Notes: generated from the sequence alone by a model not told the origin. 64,000 nt of DNA from Atopomonas sediminilitoris (GCF_022601735.1 NZ_JAKUMM010000002.1:124001-188000), one strand, 5' to 3'; shown: positions 35,396-44,969, counted from the stretch's first letter. Translations and numbers: made by a program.

Positions 35396-35965
35396 ATGTC
35401 TGCTGCTCCTTATTCTGCTTTGGCTGACCTGTTGGGTCAGGTTACGCCGCATGTTTCACCGGCCGAATTACACGGTCATCTGCTGGGCTATCTGTGCGCC
35501 GGCGTTGAGTTGGACGACGCTACCTGGCTTGGCGCGGCGGCGGAGCTGCTCACGCAGCCGCAAGGCGTGTGGCCCGAAGCCTTGGGTATGGCGCTCAAAG
35601 GTTTGCGCGCTATGTCAGCCAAAGAGCTGGGCGATGGCGAGATGGCGGTGGTGGTTTTGCTGCCGGGCGATGACATGCCGTTGGTGGAGCGTAGCCGCGC
35701 CTTAGGGCAGTGGTGCCAGGGCTTTTTGGCAGGCTTTGGCTTAGCTGGCGCGAGCCTGAGCTTGAGCGAAGATGCCCAAGAAGTGCTGACGGATCTGGCG
35801 GCCATCGCGCAAATCGCTGGCGAAGCCAATGACAGCGACGAGGCCGAAGGCGATTACATGGAGGTACAAGAGTACCTGCGTGTGGCGCCGCTACTGTTGT
35901 TTAGCGAGGCGCGTCGCAGCTTGCGTCAGGCGCAAAGTGATAGCGCCAAAAATACCCTGCATTAA
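35396..35965 (+). CDS. UPF0149 (YgfB/YecA) family protein
   Basis: A 189-residue helical protein of the UPF0149 family. Family features are LHGHLLGYLCAGVELDDATW near residue 30, and WCQGFLAGFGLAG near residue 108, with an acidic C-terminal third. In P. aeruginosa a homologue at this locus has been linked to control of beta-lactamase expression; I have not verified that here. ATG 35396 is chosen because the family starts with a short segment before the helix; TTG 35375 is the alternative. It is followed by pepP after 18 nt. Confidence 0.9.
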   Translation: MSAAPYSALADLLGQVTPHVSPAELHGHLLGYLCAGVELDDATWLGAAAELLTQPQGVWPEALGMALKGLRAMSAKELGDGEMAVVVLLPGDDMPLVERSRALGQWCQGFLAGFGLAGASLSLSEDAQEVLTDLAAIAQIAGEANDSDEAEGDYMEVQEYLRVAPLLLFSEARRSLRQAQSDSAKNTLH

Positions 35966-35983
35966 CCGCTGGTCGAGGCGTTT

Positions 35984-37324
35984 ATGAGCCGTATCCCCCG
36001 TAGCGAGTATGCCCGCCGCCGCAAGGCGTTGATGGCGCAGATGGAACCCAACAGCATCGCCATTTTGCCGGCCGCGCCGGTGTATATCCGTAATCGCGAT
36101 GTTGAGCATCGCTACCGCCAAGACAGCGACTTTCAATACCTGACTGGCTTCCCTGAGCCGGAGGCGGTGCTGGCGCTGATTCCCGGACGTGAGCATGGCG
36201 AGTTTGTGCTGTTCTGCCGCGAGCGCGATGTCGAGCGTGAGTTGTGGGATGGTCTGCGCGCGGGGCAAGAGGGAGCGATTAGCGAATACGGTGCCGATGA
36301 TGCTTTCCCGATCGCCGATATCGACGACATTCTGCCGGGGCTGATTGAAGGCCGTGAGCGCGTCTATCAAACCCTCGGCATGAACGCGGAATTTGATAAG
36401 CGCCTGATGGACTGGATCAACAGTATTCGCGCCAAAGCCCGCCAAGGGGCGCAGCCGCCGAACGAGTTTGTGGCGCTGGATCATCTGCTGCACGATATGC
36501 GTCTGTACAAAAGCGCGGCCGAAGTCAAAGTCATGCAGCATGCCGCCACGGTGTCGGCGCAAGCCCATGTGTTGGCCATGCAAGTGTGTGAGCCGGGGCT
36601 TAACGAATATCAGATCGAGGCGGAGCTGGAGTACCTGTTCCGCAAGAGTGGTGCCAAGCACGCGGCTTACAGCTCGATCGTCGCCGGCGGTAAGAACGCC
36701 TGCATCTTGCACTACACCGAAAATGATCAGCCGCTCAAAGACGGCGATCTGCTGCTGATTGATGCCGGCTGCGAGATGGACTGCTACGCCAGCGATATCA
36801 CCCGTACTTTTCCGGTTAACGGCCGTTTTAGTCCGGAGCAGCGGGCGATTTATGACTTGGTGCTTAAAGCTCAACACGCCGCCTTTGCGGTGATTGCGCC
36901 GAATAATCATTGGAATGACCCGCACGAGGCTACCGTGCAGGTCATCACCGCCGGCTTGGTCGAGCTGGGCCTGTTGAGCGGCAATGTGGCCGAGCTGATT
37001 GAGTCTGAGGCCTACAAACCCTTCTACATGCACCGCGCCGGTCACTGGCTGGGCATGGATGTGCACGATGTTGGCGACTACAAACTCGGCGGCGCTTGGC
37101 GGGTGCTTGAGCCCGGCATGGTGCTAACGGTCGAACCCGGCATCTATATCGCCCCCGATAACATGGCGGTGGATAAGCGCTGGCGTGGCATTGGCGTGCG
37201 CATTGAAGACGATGTCTTGGTGACCAAAGACGGCTACAGCGTGCTGACTTCGGCGGTGCCCACCGATGCCGACGCGATCGAACAGCTGATGGCGGCAGCG
37301 CGCGCAGCCCGTAGTGCGGCTTAA
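35984..37324 (+). CDS. pepP: Xaa-Pro aminopeptidase P
   Basis: A 446-residue metallopeptidase removing N-terminal residues that precede proline. The N-terminal creatinase-like domain (YARRRKALMAQM) leads to the pita-bread domain with the five metal ligands in IDAGCEMDCYASDITRTFP (two Asp), HRAGHWLGMDVHD (His), LTVEPGIY (Glu) and RIEDDVLVT (Glu). GAGGCG lies before ATG 35984. It heads the pepP-ubiH-DUF4442-ubiI cluster as in Pseudomonas and E. coli (pepP-ubiH-ubiI). Confidence 0.97.
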   Translation: MSRIPRSEYARRRKALMAQMEPNSIAILPAAPVYIRNRDVEHRYRQDSDFQYLTGFPEPEAVLALIPGREHGEFVLFCRERDVERELWDGLRAGQEGAISEYGADDAFPIADIDDILPGLIEGRERVYQTLGMNAEFDKRLMDWINSIRAKARQGAQPPNEFVALDHLLHDMRLYKSAAEVKVMQHAATVSAQAHVLAMQVCEPGLNEYQIEAELEYLFRKSGAKHAAYSSIVAGGKNACILHYTENDQPLKDGDLLLIDAGCEMDCYASDITRTFPVNGRFSPEQRAIYDLVLKAQHAAFAVIAPNNHWNDPHEATVQVITAGLVELGLLSGNVAELIESEAYKPFYMHRAGHWLGMDVHDVGDYKLGGAWRVLEPGMVLTVEPGIYIAPDNMAVDKRWRGIGVRIEDDVLVTKDGYSVLTSAVPTDADAIEQLMAAARAARSAA

Positions 37325-37342
37325 GCCATGAGTGAGGCAGCA

Positions 37343-38539
37343 ATGCAGTCGACCCAGCGCTTGGTGATTGTCGGTGGCGGCATGGTTGGCGCCAGTTTGG
37401 CGCTGGCGCTGCAAGGCTACGCCCGCGAGCGGCAATGGGAGTTGGTGCTGGTGGAGGCCTTTGCCCCCACGAGCGAGTTCCAGCCCAGTTACGATGCGCG
37501 CTCGACGGCGCTGAGTTACGGCAGTCGGTTGATTTTTGAGCGTTTGGGCGTTTGGGCCGCGATGGCCGAGCGTGCCGAGCCGATTCGACAGATTCATGTC
37601 TCCGACCGTGGCCGCTTTGGTGCGGCGCGCTTAAACGCCGAAGAGGAACACGTGCCCGCACTGGGTTACGTGGTGGAAAACGCGTGGTTGGGCCATTGCC
37701 TGCTCAACGCCCTCGATACTGAGGTGGTGCAGTGGCGCTGCCCGGCGCAGGTGACGGCATTAACGGCTCAGCCCAGCGGCTATCAATTGACCTTGAAAGA
37801 AGACGGTGACGACAGCGTGTTGCACGCTGATTTGCTGGTGCTGGCCGATGGTGGTCGTTCTGGCTTGCGCGAGCAGTTGGGGATTGGTGTGCGCCATACG
37901 CCGTATGGGCAGAGTGCGCTGATCGCCAACCTGACGCCGGCGCAGCCGCATCAAGGCCAAGCGTTTGAGCGTTTTACCGACAACGGGCCGATGGCTTTGT
38001 TGCCGGTGGCAGACAACCGCTGTGCGTTAGTCTGGACACGCCCCGAAGAAGACGCCGAACGCCTGCGCACGCTGGACGATCGAAGCCTCTTGGCCGAGTT
38101 GCAAGACGCCTTCGGTTATCGCCTCGGCGCGATTAAGCAGATCGGCACGCGGCATATCTACCCGTTGGCGTTGACCGAGGCCGAGGAGCAAGTGCGCCCG
38201 CACTTGGTGGTTTTGGGCAATGCGGCGCACAGCCTGCACCCGATTGCGGGGCAAGGCTTCAACTTATCGCTGCGTGACACCATGGCCTTGGCCGGCGAAC
38301 TACTGGCCAGCGAGACGGCGCTCGGAGCGCTGGCACCGCTGACGGCGTTCCATGCGCGGCAAAGTCGTGATCAATGGCTGACCATTGGCTTTTCCGATCG
38401 GGTCACGCGCTTGTTCTCCAACAACGATCCGCTGTTATCGCTGGGGCGCGGTTTGGGCTTGGTTGGCTTAGATGTGGTGCCACTGGCCAAGCACTGGTTT
38501 GCGCGGCAGGCTATGGGATTAGGGGTGAAACATGTCTGA
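37343..38539 (+). CDS. ubiH: Ubiquinone biosynthesis hydroxylase UbiH
   Basis: A 398-residue FAD-dependent aromatic hydroxylase; UbiH adds the hydroxyl at ring position 6 of the ubiquinone precursor. FAD motifs: VIVGGGMVGASLALAL (N-terminal Rossmann), LADGGRSGLREQLG, and LGNAAHSLHPIAGQGFNLSLRD. FTDNGPMALLPV is typical of the UbiH/UbiI/UbiF group. ATG 37343 has GAGG in front; ATG 37328, four bases after the pepP stop, lacks one. The end overlaps the next gene by 8 bases. Confidence 0.93.
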   Translation: MQSTQRLVIVGGGMVGASLALALQGYARERQWELVLVEAFAPTSEFQPSYDARSTALSYGSRLIFERLGVWAAMAERAEPIRQIHVSDRGRFGAARLNAEEEHVPALGYVVENAWLGHCLLNALDTEVVQWRCPAQVTALTAQPSGYQLTLKEDGDDSVLHADLLVLADGGRSGLREQLGIGVRHTPYGQSALIANLTPAQPHQGQAFERFTDNGPMALLPVADNRCALVWTRPEEDAERLRTLDDRSLLAELQDAFGYRLGAIKQIGTRHIYPLALTEAEEQVRPHLVVLGNAAHSLHPIAGQGFNLSLRDTMALAGELLASETALGALAPLTAFHARQSRDQWLTIGFSDRVTRLFSNNDPLLSLGRGLGLVGLDVVPLAKHWFARQAMGLGVKHV

Positions 38540-39035
38540 GGCCGCACGCGCTAAGGCGCAGGCGCGCCGCGCCACCTGGCTACGCTGGGGGCTGAATATT
38601 TACCCGCCGTACTTGGGCGCCGGTGTGCGCGTGCGCCATATCAGCCAAGACTTTCGCCAAGCTCACGTCAGCATGGGCTTGAATCGGCTGAACCGAAATT
38701 ACGTCGGCACCCACTTTGGTGGCAGCCTGTACAGCATGGTCGATCCCTTCTACATGCTGTTGCTGATGGAGTGCTTGGGGCGGGATTACTTTGTCTGGGA
38801 CAAGGCCGCCTATATCGATTTTGTCGCCCCCGGCAAAGGCCGTGTGCACGCCCATTTTAAGATTGAGCAAGCGTTACTGGATGACATTCGCGCCCGCACC
38901 GCCGACGGTGACAAGTATCTGCCGGAGCTTGAAGTGCAGGTGGTGGATGACGACGGTGCGCTGGTCGCTCGCATCATGAAAACTCTTTACGTGCGGCAAA
39001 AGCCCAAAGCACGTAACGCGCAGGAGGCAGTATGA
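38532..39035 (+). CDS. DUF4442 hotdog-fold protein in the ubiquinone operon
   Basis: A 167-residue protein resembling the DUF4442/hotdog thioesterase group: NIYPPYLGAGVRVRHISQDFRQAHVSMGL, then NYVGTHFGGSLYSMVDPFYMLLLMECLG and DKAAYIDFVAPGKGRVHAHF. It overlaps ubiH at its start (8 bases) and ubiI at its end (ATGA), so all three are translationally coupled. A Pseudomonas gene in the same place is conserved. Biochemical role unknown; a thioesterase or acyl-binding role linked to quinone metabolism is a guess from fold and context. Confidence 0.85.
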   Translation: MSEAARAKAQARRATWLRWGLNIYPPYLGAGVRVRHISQDFRQAHVSMGLNRLNRNYVGTHFGGSLYSMVDPFYMLLLMECLGRDYFVWDKAAYIDFVAPGKGRVHAHFKIEQALLDDIRARTADGDKYLPELEVQVVDDDGALVARIMKTLYVRQKPKARNAQEAV

Positions 39036-40258
39036 GCCGGCATTATCGCGCCGATGTGGTCATCGTAGGTGCCGGCATGGTCGGCAGCAGCTTGGCCTTG
39101 GCGCTGGCCGATAGCGGGCTGCAAATCCTCTTGCTTGATGCTGCTCCCATGAGTGTGGCGGCGCATGATCCGCAGGCGCCCTATGAGCCGCGCGTGAGTG
39201 CGTTGTCGGCCGCCAGTCAGCGCTTTTTACAGCACCTTGGCGCGTGGGAGGGCATTGTGCGTCGCCGCGCCGCGCCCTACAGCCGCATGCATGTCTGGGA
39301 TGGTTCTGGCACCGGCAGCGTGCATTTCGACGCCGGCAGTGTGCACGCCGATGTGCTGGGGCACATTGTGGAAAACCGCGTGGTGCAAGACGCGCTGCTG
39401 GAGTGTCTGTTGGACGCCGATATCGGCTTGCTCGGCGGCACTAAGGTAGAAACCCTCCACCAACTCAACGGGCAGTGGCATTTGTTGCTGGATAACCACG
39501 CGCAGGTTAGCGCGCCGTTGATGATTGGTGCCGATGGCGCGCGCTCGATTATTCGTGATCTGGGTGGCTTCGAAACCCGCGAGTGGGATTACCTGCACCA
39601 CGCGCTGGTCACCAGTGTGCGCTGCAGCGAACCGCACGGCCGCGTGGCGCGTCAGCGCTTCACCGATAACGGGCCGTTGGCCTTTTTGCCGCTTGAGCAA
39701 GACGGTGATCAGCATTGGTGCTCGATTGTTTGGTCGTGCGATGAGGCACAAGCCAAAGCCTTGCAAGCGCTGGATGATCAGGCCTTTTGCCAAGCATTGG
39801 AGCGCGCCTTTGAAGGGGCGTTGGGTCGTGTAGAACATGCCGATGCGCGTTATCGCATCCCGCTGCGCCAGCGCCATGCTAAGCGCTACGTGGCCGAAGG
39901 CTTGGCCTTGGTCGGCGATGCCGCGCACACCATTCATCCGCTGGCCGGGCAGGGCGTCAACTTAGGTTTTATGGATACCGCCGCACTGGCCGAAGCCTTG
40001 TTGCACGCGATCGGGCGTGGCGAAAACTTTGCCAGTAAGCGCGTGCTGGGGCGTTACGAGCGCCGACGGATGCCGCATAACTTGGGCATGATGGCGGCGA
40101 TGGAAGGTTTTCAGCGTCTATTCCAAGCCGACCCCTTGCCGGTGCGCTGGGCGCGCAATGAGGGTTTGCGCCAAGTCGAACGCTGGGATGAGGCCAAGGC
40201 CCTGTTTATTCGCCGCGCGCTGGGGCTTGAGGGCGATATTCCGGCCATGGCCCAGTAG
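39032..40258 (+). CDS. ubiI: Ubiquinone biosynthesis hydroxylase, UbiI/VisC type
   Basis: A 408-residue FAD monooxygenase, paralogous to the upstream UbiH. FAD motifs are VVIVGAGMVGSSLALAL, GADGARSIIRDLGG and LVGDAAHTIHPLAGQGVNLGFMD; FTDNGPLAFLPL is also present. By position after pepP and ubiH it corresponds to visC/ubiI, the C5-hydroxylase of ubiquinone synthesis; UbiF-like activity cannot be excluded from sequence. Its ATG overlaps the DUF4442 stop. Confidence 0.92.
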   Translation: MSRHYRADVVIVGAGMVGSSLALALADSGLQILLLDAAPMSVAAHDPQAPYEPRVSALSAASQRFLQHLGAWEGIVRRRAAPYSRMHVWDGSGTGSVHFDAGSVHADVLGHIVENRVVQDALLECLLDADIGLLGGTKVETLHQLNGQWHLLLDNHAQVSAPLMIGADGARSIIRDLGGFETREWDYLHHALVTSVRCSEPHGRVARQRFTDNGPLAFLPLEQDGDQHWCSIVWSCDEAQAKALQALDDQAFCQALERAFEGALGRVEHADARYRIPLRQRHAKRYVAEGLALVGDAAHTIHPLAGQGVNLGFMDTAALAEALLHAIGRGENFASKRVLGRYERRRMPHNLGMMAAMEGFQRLFQADPLPVRWARNEGLRQVERWDEAKALFIRRALGLEGDIPAMAQ

Positions 40259-40274
40259 GCCTGATGGCATGGCC

Positions 40275-40299
40275 GCACAACGTCATCACGGCGTTGTGC
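40275..40299 (+). terminator. Hairpin after the ubi cluster
   Basis: GCACAACG (40275-40282) and CGTTGTGC (40292-40299) form a perfect 8-bp stem 16 bases after the ubiI stop. No T-run follows, so terminator function is uncertain. Confidence 0.4.
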
Positions 40300-40393
40300 C
40301 TATCCGGCGGCATGCCCCGTATGCTGCGCTCCGTAGGCCGTGTGCGTGTGTCGCTCGCCGGTTAAAGCAACGCCTGCCCAATGTAGCGGCCAA

Positions 40394-40439
40394 TTGACAT
40401 AAGTCATTGATAAGCTAAATAACAGTCATTATCATCCGC
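40394..40439 (+). promoter_or_regulatory. fbpA promoter with Fur-like box
   Basis: A perfect -35 TTGACA (40394-40399) is followed at 16 bases by TAAATA (40416-40421). Bases 40421-40439 read on the minus strand match 12 of 19 positions of the classical Fur box, including the core ATGATAAT. Overlap with the start region fits iron-dependent repression of the downstream ferric-iron binding protein. Confidence 0.6.
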
Positions 40440-40470
40440 ATGTATATTCACTGCTGATGAGGCTGTACTC

Positions 40471-41469
40471 ATGCAACTGCGTTCCTTGTTTGCCGCTGTC
40501 GCGCTGGCTGCGACCACTTTTACCGCTAATGCCGCCGAAGAACTGGTGGTGTACTCGGCGCGTATTGATGAGCTGATCAAGCCGGTTTTCGATGCTTACA
40601 CCGAGAAGACTGGGGTCAAAATCAGCTTTATCGCCGATAAAGAAGCCCCGCTGCTGGCCCGTTTGCAGGCGGAAGGCGAGAACACGCCGGCTGACATGCT
40701 GATCACCGTGGATGCCGGCAACCTGTGGCAGGCCGCGCAGCAAGGCGTGCTGGAGCCGTTGAACTCAGCGGTCATCGCCAAGAATATCCCCGCTCAGTAT
40801 CGCGCTACCGATGGCAGCTGGACGGGCCTGTCGCTGCGTGCGCGCACCTTGGCTTACTCGCCAGAGCGCATCAAAGAAGGCGAGCTGAGCACCTACGAAG
40901 GTCTGGCCGATAAGCACCTAGAAGGCCGCGTCTGTCTGCGTACCAGCCAGAAGGTGTACAACCAGTCGCTGACCGCCACCATGATCAAAACCCTCGGCGA
41001 AGAGAAAACCGAAGCCGTGATCAAGGGCTGGGTGAACAACTTGGCCACCGACGTGTTTGCCGATGACACCGCGCTGTTGATGGCGATCGACGCCGGTCAG
41101 TGTGACGTGGGCTTGGTCAACACTTACTACTACGGCCGTTTGGCCAAGCAAAACCCCAATGTGAAGGTGAAGCTGTTTTGGCCGAACCAAGCTGACCGTG
41201 GCGTGCACGTCAACCTGTCGGGCGCTGGCGTAACCAAGCATGCGCCGCACAAAGCCGAGGCGATCAAGCTACTGGAATGGATGACCACGCCTGAAGCCCA
41301 GCGTTTGTTTGCTGACTTGAACCAAGAATACCCGGCCAACGAAAGCGTTGAGGCTTCTGCCGAAGTGCAATCGTGGGGCACGTTCAAGCCAGACACCATC
41401 AATGTCGAAGTGGCTGGTCAACTGCAGCCAGAAGCGATCAAGCTGATGGACCGCGCTGGCTGGAAATAA
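40471..41469 (+). CDS. fbpA: Ferric iron ABC transporter periplasmic binding protein
   Basis: A 332-residue Fe(3+)-binding protein of the FbpA/FutA/IdiA group. It has a signal peptide ending ATTFTANA, the start [26 protein letters not shown], and the tyrosine cluster VNTYYYGRL that supplies iron ligands in this family. A Fur-like box overlaps its promoter. A 13-bp hairpin separates it from the permease gene. P. aeruginosa has the same pair upstream of gcvT. Confidence 0.94.
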   Translation: MQLRSLFAAVALAATTFTANAAEELVVYSARIDELIKPVFDAYTEKTGVKISFIADKEAPLLARLQAEGENTPADMLITVDAGNLWQAAQQGVLEPLNSAVIAKNIPAQYRATDGSWTGLSLRARTLAYSPERIKEGELSTYEGLADKHLEGRVCLRTSQKVYNQSLTATMIKTLGEEKTEAVIKGWVNNLATDVFADDTALLMAIDAGQCDVGLVNTYYYGRLAKQNPNVKVKLFWPNQADRGVHVNLSGAGVTKHAPHKAEAIKLLEWMTTPEAQRLFADLNQEYPANESVEASAEVQSWGTFKPDTINVEVAGQLQPEAIKLMDRAGWK

Positions 41470-41519
41470 GCCGCCGCGACGCACTACCGCAGGCTCGGCC
41501 ATGCACTGAGCCTGCGTGC

Positions 41520-41556
41520 AAGCCGGACGAGGTCAACGCCTCGTCCGGCTTTGTTA
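41520..41556 (+). terminator. Terminator/attenuator between fbpA and fbpB
   Basis: AAGCCGGACGAGG (41520-41532), loop TCAACG, CCTCGTCCGGCTT (41539-41551), then TGTTATTT. A perfect 13-bp stem with a broken T-run. It probably lowers permease expression relative to the binding protein. Confidence 0.8.
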
Positions 41557-41616
41557 TTTGGGCTGGGCGAAAACCTGCTTTAAGCTTGCCGCCTGATTGA
41601 TTGCGTGGGGCGTAAC

Positions 41617-43230
41617 GTGTCTGCATCGGCTGCTCGTTTGTTGTGGTACCCGCTGGCGCTGGGCTTTGCCGCGCTGGTGGCGTTGCCCATTGTGGTGTTG
41701 CTGTTGAGCTGGGGCGAGATTGATGCCTCGATTTGGCAGCACCTGTGGCAAACCCAACTGCCCGAGTTAGTGGCCAATACCGTGGTGTTGGCCGTGGGTG
41801 TGGGGGCAGGCGTGGTGCTGCTGGGCGTGAGCTTGGCGTGGCTGACCAGTCTGTGTGAGTTCCCCGGGCGGCGCTGGCTGGACTGGGCGCTGATGCTGCC
41901 GTTTGCCATCCCCGCTTACGTGCTGGCTTTTGTTTTTGTTGGTTTATTCGACTTTGCCGGGCCGGTGCAAGGCACCCTGCGCGCGTGGTTTGGTGCTGGC
42001 CTGCGCCTGCCGCCAGTGCGCTCGACCGGCGGCGTCATTGTGGTGCTGGTGCTGGTGTTCTACCCCTATGTGTATCTGTTGGCGCGCGGCGCGTTCATGG
42101 CGCAAGGTCGCGGTCTGATGGAGGCGGCACGCGTATTGGGCTTGTCACCGTGGCGAGCCTTTTGGCGCGTGGCCTTGCCCATGGCATGGCCGGCGATTGG
42201 TGCGGGCTTGGCGCTGGCGCTGATGGAAACCTTGGCCGACTTCGGCGCGGTGTCGGTGTTTAACTACCAAACCTTCACCACTGCGATCTACAAGACTTGG
42301 TATGGCTTTTACAGCCTGTCGACCGCGACCCAGCTGGCCTGCCTGCTGTTGCTGTTCGTGTTGGTGGTGTTGTTTGCAGAAAAACGCGTGCGCGGGCAAA
42401 CCCGGGTCGCCGGTGAGCGCCAACGCAGCGCCGCCTTGTACGTGTTGCGCGGCCCGCAAGCATGGGCGGCCAGTGCGTGGTGCGGCTTGGTGTTCGCGCT
42501 GGCGTTTGTCGTCCCGCTACTGCAACTGCTGGCGTGGTTTTGGCAGCGCGGCCGCTTTGATTTGGATGAGCGCTACGTCAGCTTGGTGCAAAACACCTTG
42601 CTGCTGGGCGCCTTCGCGGCCGCGATTACCGTGGCCTCGGCGCTCACCTTGGCGTTTGCTAAGCGTTGGCGCGCAACCCGCAAAATGCGGGCGCTGGTTG
42701 CTTTTGGCAATCTGGGCTACGCCTTGCCCGGCTCGCTGCTGGCGGTGGCCATCATGTTTGCCTTCAGTTATCTGGATAAAACCTTGGTGATCCCGTTGTC
42801 GACCTGGCTCGGCGGTGCGGGTAAGCCGTTGCTGTTGGGCAGTCTGGCAGCGCTGCTGCTGGCGTATTTGATCCGCTTTATGGCGGTGGCGTATGGCCCG
42901 CTGGATGCCGCGCTGGCGCGGATTCGGCCGAGTATTCCGCAGGCTTCGCGCAGCCTGGGCGTGGGGGGCGTGGCGCTGTTTTGGCGGGTGTATTTGCCTC
43001 TGTTATTGCCGGGCTGTTTGTCGGCGGGGCTCTTGGTGTTTGTCGATGTGCTAAAAGAAATGCCCGCCACCTTATTGATGCGCCCCTTCGGCTGGGACAC
43101 CCTCGCCGTGCGTATCTACGCGCTCACCAGCGAGGGCGAGTGGGCGCGCGCCTCGCTGCCGGCGCTGAGCTTGGTGTTGGTCGGCCTGCTGCCTGTGATT
43201 GGCTTGATTCGGCGTTCGGCGCGCGATTAA
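41617..43230 (+). CDS. fbpB: Ferric iron ABC transporter permease, fused two-domain
   Basis: A permease of about 537 residues with roughly twelve membrane helices and two copies of the permease EAA loop: LMEAARVLGLSPWRAFWRVALP and SIPQASRSLGVGGVALFWRVYLP, as in FbpB/HitB. No ATG is available at the start; GTG 41617 with GGGG six bases upstream is preferred, GTG 41605 is possible. No ATPase (fbpC) gene follows; the next gene is gcvT, so the ATP-binding subunit must be encoded elsewhere or shared. Confidence 0.92.
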   Translation: MSASAARLLWYPLALGFAALVALPIVVLLLSWGEIDASIWQHLWQTQLPELVANTVVLAVGVGAGVVLLGVSLAWLTSLCEFPGRRWLDWALMLPFAIPAYVLAFVFVGLFDFAGPVQGTLRAWFGAGLRLPPVRSTGGVIVVLVLVFYPYVYLLARGAFMAQGRGLMEAARVLGLSPWRAFWRVALPMAWPAIGAGLALALMETLADFGAVSVFNYQTFTTAIYKTWYGFYSLSTATQLACLLLLFVLVVLFAEKRVRGQTRVAGERQRSAALYVLRGPQAWAASAWCGLVFALAFVVPLLQLLAWFWQRGRFDLDERYVSLVQNTLLLGAFAAAITVASALTLAFAKRWRATRKMRALVAFGNLGYALPGSLLAVAIMFAFSYLDKTLVIPLSTWLGGAGKPLLLGSLAALLLAYLIRFMAVAYGPLDAALARIRPSIPQASRSLGVGGVALFWRVYLPLLLPGCLSAGLLVFVDVLKEMPATLLMRPFGWDTLAVRIYALTSEGEWARASLPALSLVLVGLLPVIGLIRRSARD

Positions 43231-43397
43231 GCCGCGCCAGTCATCTTCTGTCGCGCTTGGGTCATTCCTTGGTCGTGATGTAGCGGCTACAATGCGCGCC
43301 TACAATGCCGATTCAATGGGCGGTGGGGGTAGCTCCATCGCCTTTGCTTTTTTCATCCGGTACCGCACAGCTGTTGGGCGGCCTACAGGAGTGAGTT

Positions 43398-44480
43398 ATG
43401 GGTCTACGTACCCCTCTGTACGAACAGCATGTGGCGTTAGGCGCCAAAATTGTCGATTTCGGTGGCTGGGACATGCCCCTGCATTTTGGCTCGCAAGTTG
43501 AAGAACACCATCAGGTGCGCAAAGACTGCGCCGTGTTCGACGTCTCGCACATGACCGTGGTGGATGTGACCGGCCCCCAAGCGAAGGCTTACTTGCAGCG
43601 CTTGTTGGCCAATGATGTGGCGCGTCTGACCACCTCTGGCAAGGCGCTGTACAGCGGCATGCTCAACGAGCAGGGTGGGGTGATCGATGACCTGATCGTC
43701 TACCTGACGGACTTTGGCTATCGCGTGGTCGTCAACGCCGCCACCCGCGACAAAGACCTCGCGTGGATGCAGCAGCAACTGGCGGGCTTCGACGCGCAAC
43801 TGAGCGAGCGTGCAGAGCTGGCGATGCTCGCCATTCAAGGCCCGCACGCCCGTGCTAAAACAGCCGCGTTGGTCAGCCCCGCGCGCGCCGAATTGATCAG
43901 TGCGCTGAAGCCGTTTCAGGGCTTGCCCGACGGCGAATGGTTTATCGCGCGCACCGGCTATACCGGCGAAGACGGTTTAGAAATCATGTTGCCGGCCGCC
44001 GATGCGCAGCGCTTGCTGACCGATTTGGCCGGTGCCGGCATTCCCCCGGCAGGCCTTGGCGCTCGCGATACCTTGCGCCTTGAAGCCGGGATGAACCTGT
44101 ACGGCCAAGACATGACCGAGCAGGTCTCGCCGTTGGCGGCTAACATGGGCTGGACCATTGCGTGGGAGCCTGCGGAGCGTGATTTTATTGGCCGCGCCGC
44201 CTTAACCGCGCAGCAAGCGGCGGGTGATCAGCCTAAGCTGGTCGGTCTAGTCTTGGAGGAGCGCGGTGTCTTGCGCGCGCACCAAGTGGTGCGAGTGGCT
44301 GGGCTGGGTGAGGGTGAAATCACCAGCGGCAGCTTCTCGCCGACCTTAGGTTTGTCGGTGGCTTTGGCCCGTGTGCCCGCAGCGACGGGTGAGCGTGCTG
44401 AGGTAGAAATTCGTGGTAAGTGGCTGCCAGTTCGCGTAGTCACCGCTAACTTTGTGCGCCACGGCAAGGCGCTGATTTAA
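43398..44480 (+). CDS. gcvT: Glycine cleavage system T protein (aminomethyltransferase)
   Basis: A 360-residue tetrahydrofolate-dependent aminomethyltransferase of the glycine cleavage system. Seen are the N-terminal [24 protein letters not shown], the folate-site acid region [28 protein letters not shown], and a C-terminal barrel. CAGGAG lies before ATG 43398. It precedes gcvH by 42 nt. The 167-base leader upstream holds two TACAAT repeats (43288 and 43301) but no glycine riboswitch that I can see. Confidence 0.97.
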   Translation: MGLRTPLYEQHVALGAKIVDFGGWDMPLHFGSQVEEHHQVRKDCAVFDVSHMTVVDVTGPQAKAYLQRLLANDVARLTTSGKALYSGMLNEQGGVIDDLIVYLTDFGYRVVVNAATRDKDLAWMQQQLAGFDAQLSERAELAMLAIQGPHARAKTAALVSPARAELISALKPFQGLPDGEWFIARTGYTGEDGLEIMLPAADAQRLLTDLAGAGIPPAGLGARDTLRLEAGMNLYGQDMTEQVSPLAANMGWTIAWEPAERDFIGRAALTAQQAAGDQPKLVGLVLEERGVLRAHQVVRVAGLGEGEITSGSFSPTLGLSVALARVPAATGERAEVEIRGKWLPVRVVTANFVRHGKALI

Positions 44481-44522
44481 TTTTTGACGACGGCCGTCGT
44501 CAGGCATTTTGAGGACAGACTC

Positions 44523-44909
44523 ATGAGCAATATCCCCGCTGAACTGCGTTACGTTGACAGCCACGAGTGGCTGCGTGTGGAAGCTGACGGTAGCGTCACT
44601 GTGGGCATTACCGACCACGCGCAAGAAGCGCTGGGCGACGTGGTGTTTGTGGAGCTGCCGGAAGTCGGCGCCGAGCTGAACGCCGGTCAAGAAGCCGGTG
44701 TGGTTGAGTCGGTCAAGGCCGCCAGCGACATCTACGCCCCGATCGCCGGCACCGTGTTGGCGGTGAATGAAGCGCTGGTTGACGCGCCCGAAGGCGTGAA
44801 CAGCGAGCCTTATGAAGCGTGGTTCTTCCGCATTCAGCCCAGCAACGCCGCCGATCTGGATGGCCTGTTGGATGCTGATGCTTACCGCGCGCTGTGCGAA
44901 AACGCTTAA
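44523..44909 (+). CDS. gcvH: Glycine cleavage system H protein
   Basis: The 128-residue lipoyl carrier protein that shuttles the aminomethyl group between P, T and L proteins. Lys65 in [15 protein letters not shown] is the lipoylation site; [11 protein letters not shown] opens the fold. GAGGA before ATG 44523 sets the start; the frame is open 13 codons upstream without a ribosome site. A terminator-like hairpin separates it from gcvP. Confidence 0.98.
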   Translation: MSNIPAELRYVDSHEWLRVEADGSVTVGITDHAQEALGDVVFVELPEVGAELNAGQEAGVVESVKAASDIYAPIAGTVLAVNEALVDAPEGVNSEPYEAWFFRIQPSNAADLDGLLDADAYRALCENA

Positions 44910-44924
44910 TTTAGCTTTGTCTCT

Positions 44925-44957
44925 AAAGCCTCGGGTCTCTCGAGGCTTTCTCTTTTG
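44925..44957 (+). terminator. Terminator-like hairpin between gcvH and gcvP
   Basis: AAAGCCTCG (44925-44933), loop GGTCTCT, CGAGGCTTT (44941-44949), then CTCTTTTG. It ends just before the gcvP ribosome site (GAGGT), so it could attenuate gcvP or act on its translation. Confidence 0.75.
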
Positions 44958-44969
44958 TAGAGGTAACCC

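Noticed and set aside
43231..43397. Possible glycine riboswitch upstream of gcvT
   Set aside because: I looked for the conserved tandem-aptamer segments and found none; only two TACAAT repeats and a short leader are present.
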